DNA of 64,000 bases, taken from contig NC_088323.1 of the NCBI RefSeq assembly GCF_910592395.1, forward strand, positions 2,976,001 to 3,040,000. Direction: 5' to 3'. Each line of letters opens with the position of its first letter. Within the stretch, counting starts at the first letter, position 1. Positions 13,257-25,018 of the stretch are shown here, piece by piece. Position numbers and translations under genes: made by a program. Below the pieces are notes generated by a model. The model was not told where the DNA came from. It saw only the letters and a program-made list of their open reading frames with translations, and searched no databases. This DNA is from Lineus longissimus. Its lineage: Eukaryota > Nemertea > Pilidiophora > Heteronemertea > Lineidae.

Positions 13257-14150
13257 AGACACCAGATTTTAAATGAGATTTAAGTTCAAATTGTACAAAG
13301 TTACATTTGTACTCTTCTTGAAGAGGATTTTCATTGATGTCTGATGTTTGTCTGATGTGTAATACAGATGAAAGCCAGGATGTACAAGGGCCTCTTTTAT
13401 AGGTAAGGTAGTATTCAAACTGAGGCTTGATTAGGTTTTGACCACACTTTGAGAACATGTTGCCAATTCCCAAGGGTGAACTTTACATGTATATCAGTTC
13501 ACTTGCATAGTTGATAGTCTTGGTCATTAGGGCATAAAAGGTTTTGAGGATATAACATTTGCTAACTTCTTACTCTGGTTTAATATGGGATCAAGTTTGT
13601 AGGCATTTACGTAATTAGAACTTTGTAAAAGGAATCATTTCTTGGTATACTTGGTTGAGCTGCCTGCTCTGGTGCCAGTGTTAGTTTCATAATTTAGAAC
13701 CCTGTCTAGTCGTTCAACATGTAACTTCTGTAATTGAAAACAAATTGAAATGATAGAATACTGCATGTAGGCCTACATACATGTATATTCAACAACCTGT
13801 AGAATCTCTTGAGCGTGTATTGGGCTTGGTATTTATTTATCTACACGTAGAAGAAAAACATTTTTAAAGAATACTTTACGTTCTTTCTTGACTTACAGTA
13901 ACATTTACAAAAGCCCCCTCCCCTTGGCCTCATGAAAAAGATCTCAGATTTACCATAGTAAAATGGTGAATTCAGAGTTTACCATGCTCATCATGGTGAA
14001 TGTAGAATTTACCATTCACACCATGGTAAAATATTTGTTTGCCATGGTAATCTGGTGTGACCAAAGCCTACAGCAGACGATCGAATTAATAGGATTTTAG
14101 TGTTTTTTATCGCCGTCAGTGGCAGCAGCGTACGGTGGTTACGGAATTAA
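13257..14150. other. 3' region of DPY19L plus a palindrome-rich segment
   Basis: No gene is visible. Bases 13257 to about 13900 are AT-rich and probably 3'UTR. At 13951-14056 the words TTACCAT and ATGGTAA alternate in both orientations, for example ACCATGGTAAA near 14020, and can pair into several hairpins. The segment then runs directly into the tandem array that starts at 14151. Confidence 0.4.
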
Positions 14151-15275
14151 CGAAGTCTCACTTTTTACTCAAAACCACATTTCCATGCCTATTTGGCGAA
14201 TTTCTTCATTTCATGATAGTTGGACTCGATGAAATACGTAACTTTCGTGATTAAAACCTAAACTTTGAAAACAGAAAGCACGGAAATGACTGAATGTTTG
14301 TATGTGGCGAGTTGCCACCCGGCAGGTGCTGCCATCTGGCCGTAGATTGGAAAAGCTGCATCCAACTTTCACAGCCTACGGCCAGGTGGCAGCACCTGCC
14401 GGGCAGCAACACACCAGGTACAATAAGTACCATTCAGTTTGGTGTATTCTGCATCCAAGTTTCCCAACCTACGGCCAGGTGGCAGCACCTGCCGGTAACG
14501 AAGTCTCACCTTTTACTCAAAACCACATTTCTATGCCTAATGGGCGAATTTCTTCATTTCATGAGTGTTGGACTCGATGAAGTACGTAACTTTCATGATT
14601 AAAACCTAAACTTTGAAAACAGGAAGCACGGAAATGGCTGTATGAATGTTTGTATGTGGCGAGTTGCTGACCGGCAGGTGCTGCCATCTGGCCGAAGATT
14701 GGAAAGCTGCATCCAAGTTTCTCAACCTAAGGCCAGGTGGCAGCACCTGCCGGTAACGATCGTCTCACTTGTTCCTCAAAACCACACTTTTATGCCTATT
14801 GGGCGAATTTCTTCATTTCATGAGTGTTGGACTCGATGAAATACGTAACTTTCATGATTAAAACATAAACTTTGAAAATAGGAAGCACGGAAATGGCTGT
14901 ATGAATGTTTGTATGTGGCGTACCACCCGGCAGGTGCTGCCATCTGGCCGAAGATTGGAAAAGCTGCATCCAAGTTTCTCAACCTAAGGCCAGGTGGCAG
15001 CACCTGCCGGTAACGAAGTCTCACTTGTTACTCAAAACCACATTTCTATGCCTATTGGGCGAATTTCTTCATTTCATGAGTGTTGGACTCGATGAAATAC
15101 GTAACTTTCATGATTAAAACCTAAACTTTGAAAACAGGAAGCTCGGAAATGACTGTATGAATGTTGCCACCCGTCAGGTGCTGCCATCTGGCCGAAGATT
15201 GGAAAAGCTGCATCCAACTTTCACAGCCTACGGCCAGGTGGCAGCACCTGCCGTGTGGCAACACGCCACATACAA
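14151..15275. repeat. Tandem array of four ~240-350 bp units, each carrying a ~25-bp inverted repeat (hairpin)
   Basis: Units start near 14151, 14499, 14758 and 15014 at the word CGAAGTCTCAC or a close variant. Each contains TTCATTTCATGAGTGTTGGACTCGATGAA-like sequence (compare 14205-14230 and 14552-14580) and then an inverted repeat. In unit 1 the arms are 14321-14345 and 14376-14400, matching at 24 of 25 positions around a 30-base loop. The arms contain GGCAGGTGCTGCC and GGCAGCACCTGCC. Unit 1 is longer because it has an extra right arm (about 14440-14495). The outer ends, TATGTGGCGAGTTGCC near 14301 and GGCAACACGCCACATA near 15256, are also inverted copies. The hairpin may thus be a MITE that was amplified in tandem. 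Confidence 0.85.
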
Positions 15276-15510
15276 TACAATGACCATATTTGGGAGTTGC
15301 TAAGAGCAACATTGTAGTTTACAAATGGAGGTCATGTCTTGATGTAAATCTGTACATTGTAACCTTTATGTACTGGATAAGGCCTTCCTGAGTATCAATG
15401 AGGCATGGACTTAGTGAGATGAATGAAATGTAAAGACTTCTCGCATTTTAGACGAATTTAGTCGGATTTTAGGATACATCATTAGGAATTTTGACAGACC
15501 CTTGTTAAAA

Positions 15511-18500
15511 ATGACAGGTGTTGTAGCCCAGCGGGTAGTTTTGTCCGATTCTAATTTCAAAACACGACCTGAATTCAGGTCCTACTTAAAGACTGATAAC
15601 AACTGTGGCAACAATGTTGTCCGGCAGATTGAAGAAAAACGCCGCATCAGACAAATGAAATTCCCGACGCTGCGGGGACGAAAAGACGTCGACTCGTTTC
15701 AATCCTCCACTCCATCAACACCTGGGTTTAAAAAGTATAACGATGAAGGCGATCATCGTGTCCCAGCTCCATTTCGTTCATTCGATAATATCGTCGATCC
15801 AGTTTCTGGGTTCGTCAGTGCAGGGGGTGACCTTGACAGGAATACTGGAGTCCAGGGTTTGAAATGTCTCGCTCAACTAAATCTAACGCCCCAGGCGACT
15901 ATTCCTCAGGAAGTTCATTCGATACGTAAAGGAATGCGTGGTGCCCCTCCACCTACAAATCGAGAAACGGAAAGGGACCCACCGGCGCCATATGCGTGGA
16001 ACAGTCGTGAGATGTCAGAGAGGGCCATCAGGGCGGCCCTGGGAGGTAGGCTGTTTTTCTGTTTTAAGTTGGTGTAAAAAGTTGACATCTTCACCCTTCC
16101 AGTGATGCAAAGGTAGACTGACTATACTTGATCAGTATTGTGATGTGGTCTAGGATTGCTTCTCAAATCTTCAAGGTCCTGATCCTGAAGAGGATCCTAA
16201 TAAGCCATCCTTCTTAATGGTCAACTTTTCTTCATCAGATGACTGACCTGTTCCTAAAAATGTCGCCTGTTATGCATCTATTGACCTCAGCAATCTAAGA
16301 AAACTTGTTTATCTTTTAGGTTGGACCAGTGATGTAGATCCAAGGAAAGCTCAAGAGGAAAAACTCAGGGGAACAGAGGTAGGTCAACTGCTGTCGCCCA
16401 CCAATAAGTCGAGGTAACCATGCAATTTCAAGCAGTAAGGTATAAGATAAAATCTCGAATGGGACTACCACGAGTTTTAAGCATTTTCTATTTTCAAACT
16501 AACTTGCCAAATGAGGCCATGGATTCATGGATTTTAGAAAGCCAAATTTTTTTTTACAATACACGTTTAAATCCATCAAGCAATATGTTGGACCCTTAGG
16601 CCTATAACATAAGGTATGCACTCATAAAAGTTGTATGTGTCAGTAGCCGTTTAATCCATAGTTCATACTCCTAAAATCACTTTCTCCCTTTTCCATACCA
16701 GCTCACCACAGAGAAGATTAAAAGGTTTTCCTACACTATGAGTGAGCCTAGCATACATGTGAGACAAATCGGATCATTAACAATCCATATTTTTCCGAGG
16801 TTTTTTTTATTTGTTGACTCCCTGCTGTGCAATCCCTGAGCTTAATTCAAGTCCTGCTAAAATTTTGGTTTGAAAAATTAACCCGGTAATGCTCTTGTGT
16901 CGTCAAATTCTGTTTTCCTCTCCAAGGCTTTAAAAACTGTAAAGCAGTGTGCTTAATTGTTGTCTGAGTGTGCCAGGGGATTTGTTGTGATAGCAAACAC
17001 AGCCAAGATGTTCAGTAAAATCATTGTTTGTTTAGTTAAAGAAATGTGAAGTTCAAGAAGACTTGTCAGTCATCTTAACTAATATTGAGCTGCAAGATTT
17101 GAATTTTATAAGTGAAAAACAAACAGAAAAAAAACGAATCGAAAATAGTTCTGATGAAATAGCTTATCCACTGATAAAATGAGTTTACATAGCACACCGT
17201 GAGATCTTCATATTTTGTCAGGCGTGTTTGTTGACCAGAAGAAAAGATCTATTGCTTTTCTCATTACTGAGACATGAAAGTATATTCTGAGTGAATCATT
17301 TACAATTTCATTGATCACGCTCTAAATATCAAACCGAATGAAAATTTTAGGGCACATCTAGTCATTTAGGCCACTTAAGTGCTAGTTGAGACATACAAGA
17401 TCTTTAGAAGCGTTGTGATGTGGACACTACTTGAGGAATGTCCTGTTCTTTGGGCGGCAGGCTGTCGTTCTCATTCCATGCAAGTTCGCTATAATTGTTT
17501 GCCTCTATGTATTGATTTTCTTTCAAGCCAAAGATGGATCAATAGAAAACACCATTCTGGCTTTTCTGGGCTAAATTAAGCTGGCCCAGGCTGCATGTCC
17601 CATGTTCCCTTTGAAAATTTAGCTATGTCTTGTAGTTGCCAATCTCTAGGTAATAAGAGCTAAATTATTGGTTGATATCTTTTTTACGGTCAGACGCTGA
17701 TCCAAGTGTTCCACCCCTAATTTCAGAAAAATATTTAAAATTAGCTCAAAAATGTCAACATCTTGAAAAATTTAAATCCATGAATGTCATGTGTGGCAGA
17801 AATAAATAATTGTAATGTTCCCCCAAAAAATTAATAAATTGTGGAATTTCTCCCTTCTATAAAGGCCATCTCTTCACAAAACACCACACCTTCTTTGGTT
17901 ATGCTGGGACCAATGCCCAACCCAACACACCAGTGTTCTTAAACCTAAAGAGACGATTAAAGGAATCCATATGAACGGATCAGCATGCAAATAATTCCAT
18001 GATAATGCAAAGAATGTGTAGTTATCGATTTACATTACTTTGCACCGTCAATAAAATCCATAATTCATGAAAAGGTGGCATATCCCATTGAACAGTGAAC
18101 AAACAAGGAAAGTGGATTTCGTGGTGGGATATTCGTAATGTTATACATTCAGTTTATATTGGGTGTGTATCCGAAAAAATCAGTTACCGAAAACCCCTTA
18201 TTTACACATATTGGGCATGAGATACTCAGATAGATAAATTTTTCAGCCCAATGATATTTTTTTCAATTGCGATCAAACAGAACTAGAGTCTTGTGTTCTC
18301 TGGTTTTGCAGAATGTCCCAAAGACCCCCTCAGCAGCAGCCAAGGACAAGCGAGACCAGTTAGCCCTCAAATATATGTACACATCCTCCACACAAAGGTG
18401 AGTCCAAATAGGATCATTCCTTTATTACAAGACTACTGTAAGATTCTTTGTTAAGATCTTGACGCAGAACATAGAAGTCGGATAAGATTGATACATATTG

Positions 18501-21500
18501 GTATTGCTCAGCTTGCATCACATTCAAAGAGTGAAATTTCCAAAAAATTGACCATCCCTGCTCTTACAGACAGTACGAAGACTTGCCCTGGGACAGTATG
18601 CTGCACCCGCGGTTATGGACAAAGCCGACCACATTTGAGGGTAAGCCGGACAAGGTCTCACAGCGATGGACAATTAAGCGATACGAACCAGCAGCTGATG
18701 AGTGGCAGGTAAGAAAATAATTGAAAGAATTTTTATGAAAAAATTCCAGTATGTTAAAGAAAGTATTGAGTATAACTGACGCTAACTACTTGGGTAGTCC
18801 TTAAAATTTTACTTTGCACGTGTGGCTGTTGGCCATATATTCATTTATATCATAATCAGTCTCGGTGCTTTCATATAAAAGGAACAATTTATCATTCCTT
18901 ATTCAGCATCCGGGAAGAGCATGGGACTGGTTCCAGCACAGAGATACATACTTTGGAAATAGGCCTGCGACATTGTAAGTTTAATTTTCACCTGTCCATG
19001 ACCAACAGGATCAGGACGGAAGTGTCATAACGGCATTGGTTGTATTATTAGAAAAGCCTCCAACTAAAGGAAGTTAAGTTATGTGATAGGATATTTCCGC
19101 AAATGTTAAGTGCTGCAAGAATTTACGGTTTACATTAATATATATACATATATTGGTATCTTTATTCGATATGTAAATTACATTTACACGTCTAGACAAA
19201 CAAACATGATTACAAATTATGCACAGTGATACAAAAAAATGGTGCAGGTGCGACTCCACAGAATACAGGTCACAGGGTGCTACTCAGTGCACAAAAAATC
19301 AACAATGGTTTTTATATTTTACATCCCCGCGGTTTGTATCTAGTAAATGGAGGAAATCCCTAATGGCACTTGACCGAACCAAAATGGCTTCTGAAGGATG
19401 AACATATGGCACCGCGTCGATGTTCCCGATTGTAGAACGCGGTGCCCCAATTAAATTAGTAATGTATGAGATAGAGTTAGACACAGAGGACGAGCTTCCA
19501 TCTAATGCCAACTGAAAAGCTATTTGAATGTAGTTATTATTTGTTTCCGATGACCTGCTCATGAAACGTAGAAATCTGTTGTGGAGAGTAGCCTCTATCG
19601 GACTTGACAAAATTAAATGTTGTAATAAGACACAGTGCGTTCTAGGATGTACAGATAAAATTCTTCTGACCGCCTTCCTCCATGCGGTATACAAAAGGTT
19701 GACAGACCTATCTCCGAGGTCCCACAGAACGGAACCATACAGGGACATACAAAACGATTGAAAAAGTTTAACCTTTGTTTCAAAATTACAGAAATGAAAC
19801 CTTGACAAAAGGACATTGACCCTTCTGTTAAAATCAGATATAGACTTAAGAATATTTTTATCTTGAGAATCTGGTCCTATGATGTTTCCTAGGTGGGTAG
19901 CAGTTCCATTAGCCCGTACAGGAATGTCTTGAAAGTTTATTATTATATCACCCACTGTTTTGTTATTAGACTGAAAAAATAGGAGTTGGCATTTGGTTGG
20001 GTTGAATTTGATCATATAATTCTTTGAGAACTGAACTGCTATATCTAGCTGGGCCGTGTTTAATGTTTTGACATAGCAAGTTATTAAATTATCAACCTTT
20101 GTCAAGCACTGAATAGAAATAATTAACAATTCTATGGTGTATGAGGTTGTTTACTTATCCCCATAGCAAAGGCTATCATTACCCCTAATTATAGTAACTC
20201 CAATTAATCAAGAACCGCTAATGAAAATTACTCCATAAATAATGTTGATGATCACCTTTATTTGGGTTGGCCATAATTGGTTAGTGGAATAATTCTGCTT
20301 TGATAATGCTTGTTATACTATCAGTGAAATGTTTGGGGAGAATTTCTTGAGAAGAAGTGAGGGTCAGATGGTCTTCCAACAGAGTGCTAAAATCTTGCAG
20401 AATATCTAATAAGGAAATAGTGTAGTTGTTCGGGTTTGTAGGGGGAAATAGCATCTTTTCAAGCTATTCTTGATCAGTATTTGAGATAACCAGCTGCTCA
20501 CAATTCGTCCATAATAATTTCAGCTGCAGTGCCAACCCCAGATCCCAACAGATTCCTGGTTATAGGTAAGATCTAATGACGATGTTACGAGATAATCATG
20601 CAATTGGATATGTTGTCCTCTGGAATAGTGTCCAGGATAAAGTAGATTACCTTTCCTGTATTACTTGGGATTCTGGTGAGGCTCAACGCTGGGCAGTAAT
20701 TTGCAATGTACTGAGACGGTGAGTGAGTTCTTATCATGGAAATGAAAACGTCTCTTCTTTTCCAGTGGGGCTGTTGGTGGGACAAACCTTGGTGAAATTG
20801 ACAATGCGGGAGAATCCTTCTCGCCACTAACATGTAAACGGACCCCTCTTCCAAGACCAACGGACACATCACAGTAGGTTGTCTTTCATGTCATGATAAA
20901 GTTCATCAATTACACCAAAGCTGTTAAAGTGCCCTTTTCCAGCCATAAAAATATTTCACAGTTGCTAATTGCCTTTTTCTTTAAAAAGTCTGTAGATTGC
21001 ATGAAGAATCTTTCAATCACAGTTTACCTGTGATCAGTATCCTGCCCAAGGACAGCATTAAAATTTGTTGGTCGAAAGGTTTCCTTGATGGAGAGGTTCT
21101 ACTAAATATTCCACTTGTTTACGAAACTTTAAACTCTTGTCATTTCAGCCGTCCTAATATCCCTGGTTATAAGGGTTGTACTTGGTATAAGCCACATACT
21201 GCTCCAGCTCACAGTAACATGTCTGATCCAATACCGCAGACTACAGCTAGAGTACACAGGTATGTACTAGGTGATGCAAAAAAGATATAAATAATTACTC
21301 TCAAAATATGAAACTAATATTTACCGAATTTCCAATACATTTAGTTGAGATCAAAACTTTTGGTTTTCAACTGGTTTGATCTCATTGCCTGCATTATCAC
21401 TATTTGCTGTCTAAACTTGCACGATGTTTTTCTTCTTCAGAGAACTCCCATTGACAGCAACGCCAAGCACAACTGAGCACAAACGAGACTCGCGCATGTC

Positions 21501-21564
21501 TAAAATGGTCACCACAGTCCCTCCCTGTAACCCATTCAATAAAGTAGACAAAGAAGAAGTTTGA
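15511..21564 (+). CDS. SPATA48/SPMIP7-like candidate sperm microtubule inner protein, nine exons
   Basis: Exons 15511-16045, 16320-16378, 18312-18397, 18570-18708, 18907-18974, 20524-20565, 20766-20873, 21149-21259 and 21441-21564 join to 423 residues without a break. I chose the ATG at 15511. The protein is polar and basic, has no signal or membrane segment, and carries repeated short motifs of axonemal inner proteins: two IPGY words (QQIPGY, PNIPGYKGCTWYKP), AWDWFQHRDTYFGN, and a C-terminus MVTTVPPCNPFNKVDKEEV. That C-terminus resembles my recollection of the end of vertebrate SPATA48 (SPMIP7), a protein of sperm flagellar doublets. The role in sperm or cilia is inferred from the family. 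The intron between exons 5 and 6 holds a LINE fragment, and intron 2 spans 1.9 kb. A polyadenylation signal AATAAA lies at 21684-21689. The gene structure is well supported; the name is moderately supported. Confidence 0.75.
19080..20140 (-). mobile_element. 5'-truncated non-LTR retrotransposon (LINE) fragment inside a SPATA48-like intron
   Basis: The minus-strand frame 20129-19299 (about 276 codons, no internal stop) reads like the C-terminal part of a LINE reverse transcriptase. It has FNPTKCQLLFF, then THLGNIIGPD (the YLG-like motif), then RRVNVLLSRFHFCNFETKVK and LYGSVLWDLGD followed by a W/R-rich tail. The catalytic YADD block is missing, so the copy is 5'-truncated near 20140. Downstream of the stop, an AATAAAGATACC word leads into AT-rich sequence near 19150. 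It lies antisense to the host gene. The clade, CR1/L2 or Jockey-like, is not resolved. Confidence 0.8.
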
Positions 21565-21683
21565 AGTTATTTTTTGACTGTCCTGGGGGATTTTAAAATG
21601 ATTTTAATACTCTGGAGGATACTATAAACATGGAAATATTTGCATGCCTTTTATTTTTACGTTTCACATTTTGCAGAAAATGA

Positions 21684-21689
21684 AATAAA
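21684..21689 (+). other. Polyadenylation signal of the SPATA48-like gene
   Basis: AATAAA, 120 bases after the stop codon, on the coding strand, in AT-rich sequence. Confidence 0.6.
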
Positions 21690-21789
21690 ATCGAAATGAA
21701 TGAATGATCCCAATATCTTTTGAATTAACTTGTCCCTAAGGCATTTCATTTTCAAATTGATGTTGAAGACATATCCACCTGCCTGAAAA

Positions 21790-21992
21790 TCAATCAGATA
21801 TCAAAATCCTGTCAATTTCGGATGGGACAAAAAGTAATGAAATTTTGGATATCTTAAAAAAATTACAGTATGATATCAAACAGATAACAGTAGGATATCA
21901 TAAAAAAGATATCCAATTGATATCTGCCCATATCTGCATTTGGATGTCCGTTTATAGTTGTCTATATTCAAGGATATCAAACGGATATCAAC
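21790..21992. repeat. GATATC-rich dispersed repeat, copy A
   Basis: GATATC occurs repeatedly and in close pairs, for example AAGATATCCAATTGATATC at about 21907. The segment from there to GGATGTCC near 21950 matches, in reverse complement, the copy at 28619-28745. This shows a dispersed family and not a chance low-complexity patch. Confidence 0.6.
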
Positions 21993-22711
21993 AATTTCTA
22001 TATTCCTGTTAAAATTTATGTAGCTAGTATAGTGAATTATAGTTCTAGTCAGTTTAGCCAATATTAAGGGGATGCATTCTTCTGTCATGGTGGACCTATA
22101 CTCAATGAAACCAACAGACTGAATTGCGGAATTGGACACTTTGTTGTCAGTTTCCGGATTGATATGAATATCGACATTATTTCAACAGTCATGGGGAGGT
22201 AGGTTGTTTAGTGCCTTTGGTTACTGGTCTGCAAGCTGGGATCTCATGTCTTGAAGTGTATGCTCAGTGGGGCCTAGTAGTTGTTGTTTTTTTCGATGAA
22301 ACTATATTAGTATTTGGTCTTGTTAGTATGGAACAAAATTAGCCGTCCAATTATTTTTGTCTTCCAACAGGCCTAGTTGTATCATTTAATGCTTAATACA
22401 CTTTCAGGCATATATTGTTGGTACTATCTGAAGTAAAGTTTTATGAGTTCGGATGTGCTTAATCCAATTTTTTGGTAAAACTGAAATCCTTGAGCAATCC
22501 GGTATTATAACTTAGAGTGGTGATGAAAAAGGATTATTATAAGTTGTCCGAGTAGAAAAACAAGGGAACTATTCATCCAAATTTGAATGGGTTTTACCAA
22601 GTCTTATTTCTGTCTTCATCACATCAGTGTGGCAATTTTGTTGTGAGTGCATTTTCACTCTTGATTTTCTGTGATTAATGAAACTTTTCTGTTTGTAAAT
22701 AAATGTGTGTA

Positions 22712-22840
22712 TGTGACCCGCCACATCAAATTCGGTTGAACTGTCCGCTTTCTGATTACCCCATAATCAGCCCATTATCTAAGTACTCTGCCAATATGGC
22801 AAACACTGACTTGCTATCCATTTTGGTGTGATAGGTCACA
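22712..22840. mobile_element. Possible short inverted-repeat element (TGTGACC ends)
   Basis: The ends TGTGACCCGCCACATC and GGTGTGATAGGTCACA are inverted copies with a few mismatches, about 130 bp apart. The left end TGTGACCCG also opens the clearer inverted-repeat element at 44860-45035, so both may belong to one MITE group. Confidence 0.45.
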
Positions 22841-23882
22841 TATTTGTAGTGTTGATATTTATATATAGTTATGATCGCTAGTTTCTTTCGATCCATAAGG
22901 AGGAGTGGTGTGAGTTGTTCCTGGGCCAAATCTAAGCGTGCGATGATATGGAGACATTTTCAAATGTAACGTGACATGAAAAACGAACAAGTCAGTTTCA
23001 AAGAGTGGGCTACATACGATTCACTCATCTTAATTCACCCTCGTTGGAAAAAGGTGACAATGTTGAAACCACTTGAGACATCATTTGTCGAGTAGCCTAC
23101 CGGTACTGAAACCAGCCATTGTATATTGTATGTGCACCTTTTGCTACGCAAGTCTTAATAAAATGCTTTAATGATTAAAATATGTTCTTTAATCTTTGCT
23201 TCTATCTCAAATGTGAGGCTGTCAAGTCACATTTCCAGGCCGGAGGATGCTAAGAAGGTCACGAAAATTGACTATTCAGGTGTCGGCATATAAAATGATA
23301 GTTCTATACCATGATACCATTTCGTCATCCTGATCGTCGTTAGCCTACCGGATGACAAGGCGAGGCCGGTCCATTGCGTCCCAGGAGCGTAATGTACCGA
23401 TAGATAAACAACAATGACTGCTAGTTTCGCGTTCCCGTATAGATAGATGATAACAGAGACTGATTTCCCATATATCGAACGAGGGTAAATCAGAGTCGCG
23501 TCCTCGCTTAGATTAAAAACAGCCAAGGGATAGGTTTCCCACAAAATATAAGAGCAAAGGGTAGTCACATCTCCAGTGAGATGGATTACAACAGGGACTG
23601 CTACTCATAGGGACTCAGAACATTGACTGAGGACAAAGCAGTGATAACGGCAAGTTTGTACACTCCGGACGCATTTGCTGCGACTTCTTTGACGCCACAA
23701 GGGACGCCATTCTTTGTTGGATAGCGTCAATGTCATGGTCAGTTCGCTCAGTTCAGACGTGACCGTCCTGGAGCACAAAGGAAAAAGCTGCTCTCTTTCT
23801 GATAAATTAGTTCCTTCCTGGGGCAATCAAGTGGTGTGGATTCAAAGGTAACGAAGTCTCGACTTCAAAAAGAATCAGATAT

Positions 23883-24585
23883 ATGTCAAAAAACAGCAAC
23901 TTGAGATTGGATGATGACGGAGAAGATTACCTGCTGCTGGTGAGTTGCGAGGTTGACAACATGATTGTTGTAGGCACCGAAATTGGAATGATATTCATTA
24001 TCCTACTAACTGCAGTCTATAGATGAAACTTTTCAATGTGAAAAATATGACTTGTGATTATATTGACAATTTTATTCTAACATTATGTCAAGTTATACAT
24101 CAAAATAGAAGAGAAAAGGATTGAGGCAACCCATGAGTATACTATAGGGCCCCTATTTGGTTTACCCAGGGAAAATATGGATATCCATACTGATCGTTTT
24201 TTGATTTTATGTGGGCCTGGATGTTGTCTATCCAACATGTCCAATGTAACATTCATTGTAAGACTGTCAAAATTCACTTCAAAATCTTCGCAAATTTGTA
24301 GGTCTACCTCCCATAATTTTTCTTAATAGCCTACATCCGATCTTTTAGTTAGTGTATAGCAATGATGGATATTCAAATATTTTCCCTGTGCATTCAAATC
24401 GTTCCTTAGCCCTTGACAGCGGAGAGCCCTTTAACCTTTACTGGTGGTGTACCGTTATCCTTGCACTTGTAGGTACTCTTGAACTGATGTTGGCAAAACA
24501 TGCCATGACAGCAGTTATTGCGGGACTTGGAGCAGTCCTGGTTACGGTGAACGCAGCCCCTGAAAAAGAGACATTCCCTTTATAA
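23883..24585 (+). CDS. Small two-exon hydrophobic protein, unknown
   Basis: Exon 1 (23883-23939) encodes MSKNSNLRLDDDGEDYLLL and ends exactly before GTGAGT. Exon 2 (24349-24585) follows a TTTTAG acceptor in the same phase and runs to a stop, for 97 residues in total. Residues from about 51 to 90 are strongly hydrophobic (YWWCTVILALVGTLEL, then TAVIAGLGAVLVTVNA) and could form one or two membrane helices. I do not recognise the family. Splice signals and an uninterrupted hydrophobic C-terminal frame support it. Against it: there is no homologue I can name, and the exons are short. The frame stays open for some codons upstream of the chosen ATG, so the true start may lie further 5'. Confidence 0.4.
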
Positions 24586-24728
24586 AATTACGAACACGGG
24601 GCAGGTGTAAAGATGATGGTGGTGGTGGGGATGTCAGTTTTTGCAACCTGTAGGCCTATTCACCCTTGAGATTCAGTCACACATTTCCAAGGACATGCCA
24701 TGGTTCATGCCGACTTACCGGCAGTGAA

Positions 24729-24859
24729 TGGGTGATATGAATAAAGACTAGTAAATGAATGATTTTACTTCAGTTTTGTACGGAAAGGCCTAGTGTAAAT
24801 GTACATGGGGTTTTCAGTAAAAGCAATTGCTAGTCTGTTAACTTTATTCATATCACCCA
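24729..24859. mobile_element. MITE copy 1 with TGGGTGATATGAATAAAG terminal inverted repeats
   Basis: The left end TGGGTGATATGAATAAAG and right end CTTTATTCATATCACCCA are perfect inverted copies of 18 bases, 131 bp overall. The interior, including TTCAGTTTTGTAC and GTGTAAATGTACATGG, is shared with the copy at 44737-44856. There is no coding capacity, so this is a non-autonomous element. Confidence 0.9.
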
Positions 24860-25018
24860 ATGTCTTTGTCAAACTAGTAATGTCTCATGGACTCACAGCG
24901 ACAGTAGATCGGCCTTTGGTTCGGCTCGGTTCGAGGTTTGATGACCAGGAAATGCTAGTAACCACAACAATTTCCTGAAGCCATTTCTCTTACCCATCGA
25001 AAATGCTTAAATTCACCT

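Larger units (their letters stand above)
21700..23880. other. Gene-poor interval with repeat debris
   Basis: I find no supportable coding exon here. The interval contains a GATATC-dense repeat (21790-21992), a possible inverted-repeat element (22712-22840) and otherwise unremarkable AT-rich DNA. Bases 23600-23870 are more GC-rich and may hold the promoter/5'UTR of the small gene that starts at 23883. Confidence 0.4.

Noticed and set aside
15502-15510. Start of the SPATA48-like gene at 15502
   Set aside because: The codon there is TTG; the first ATG in the frame is at 15511.
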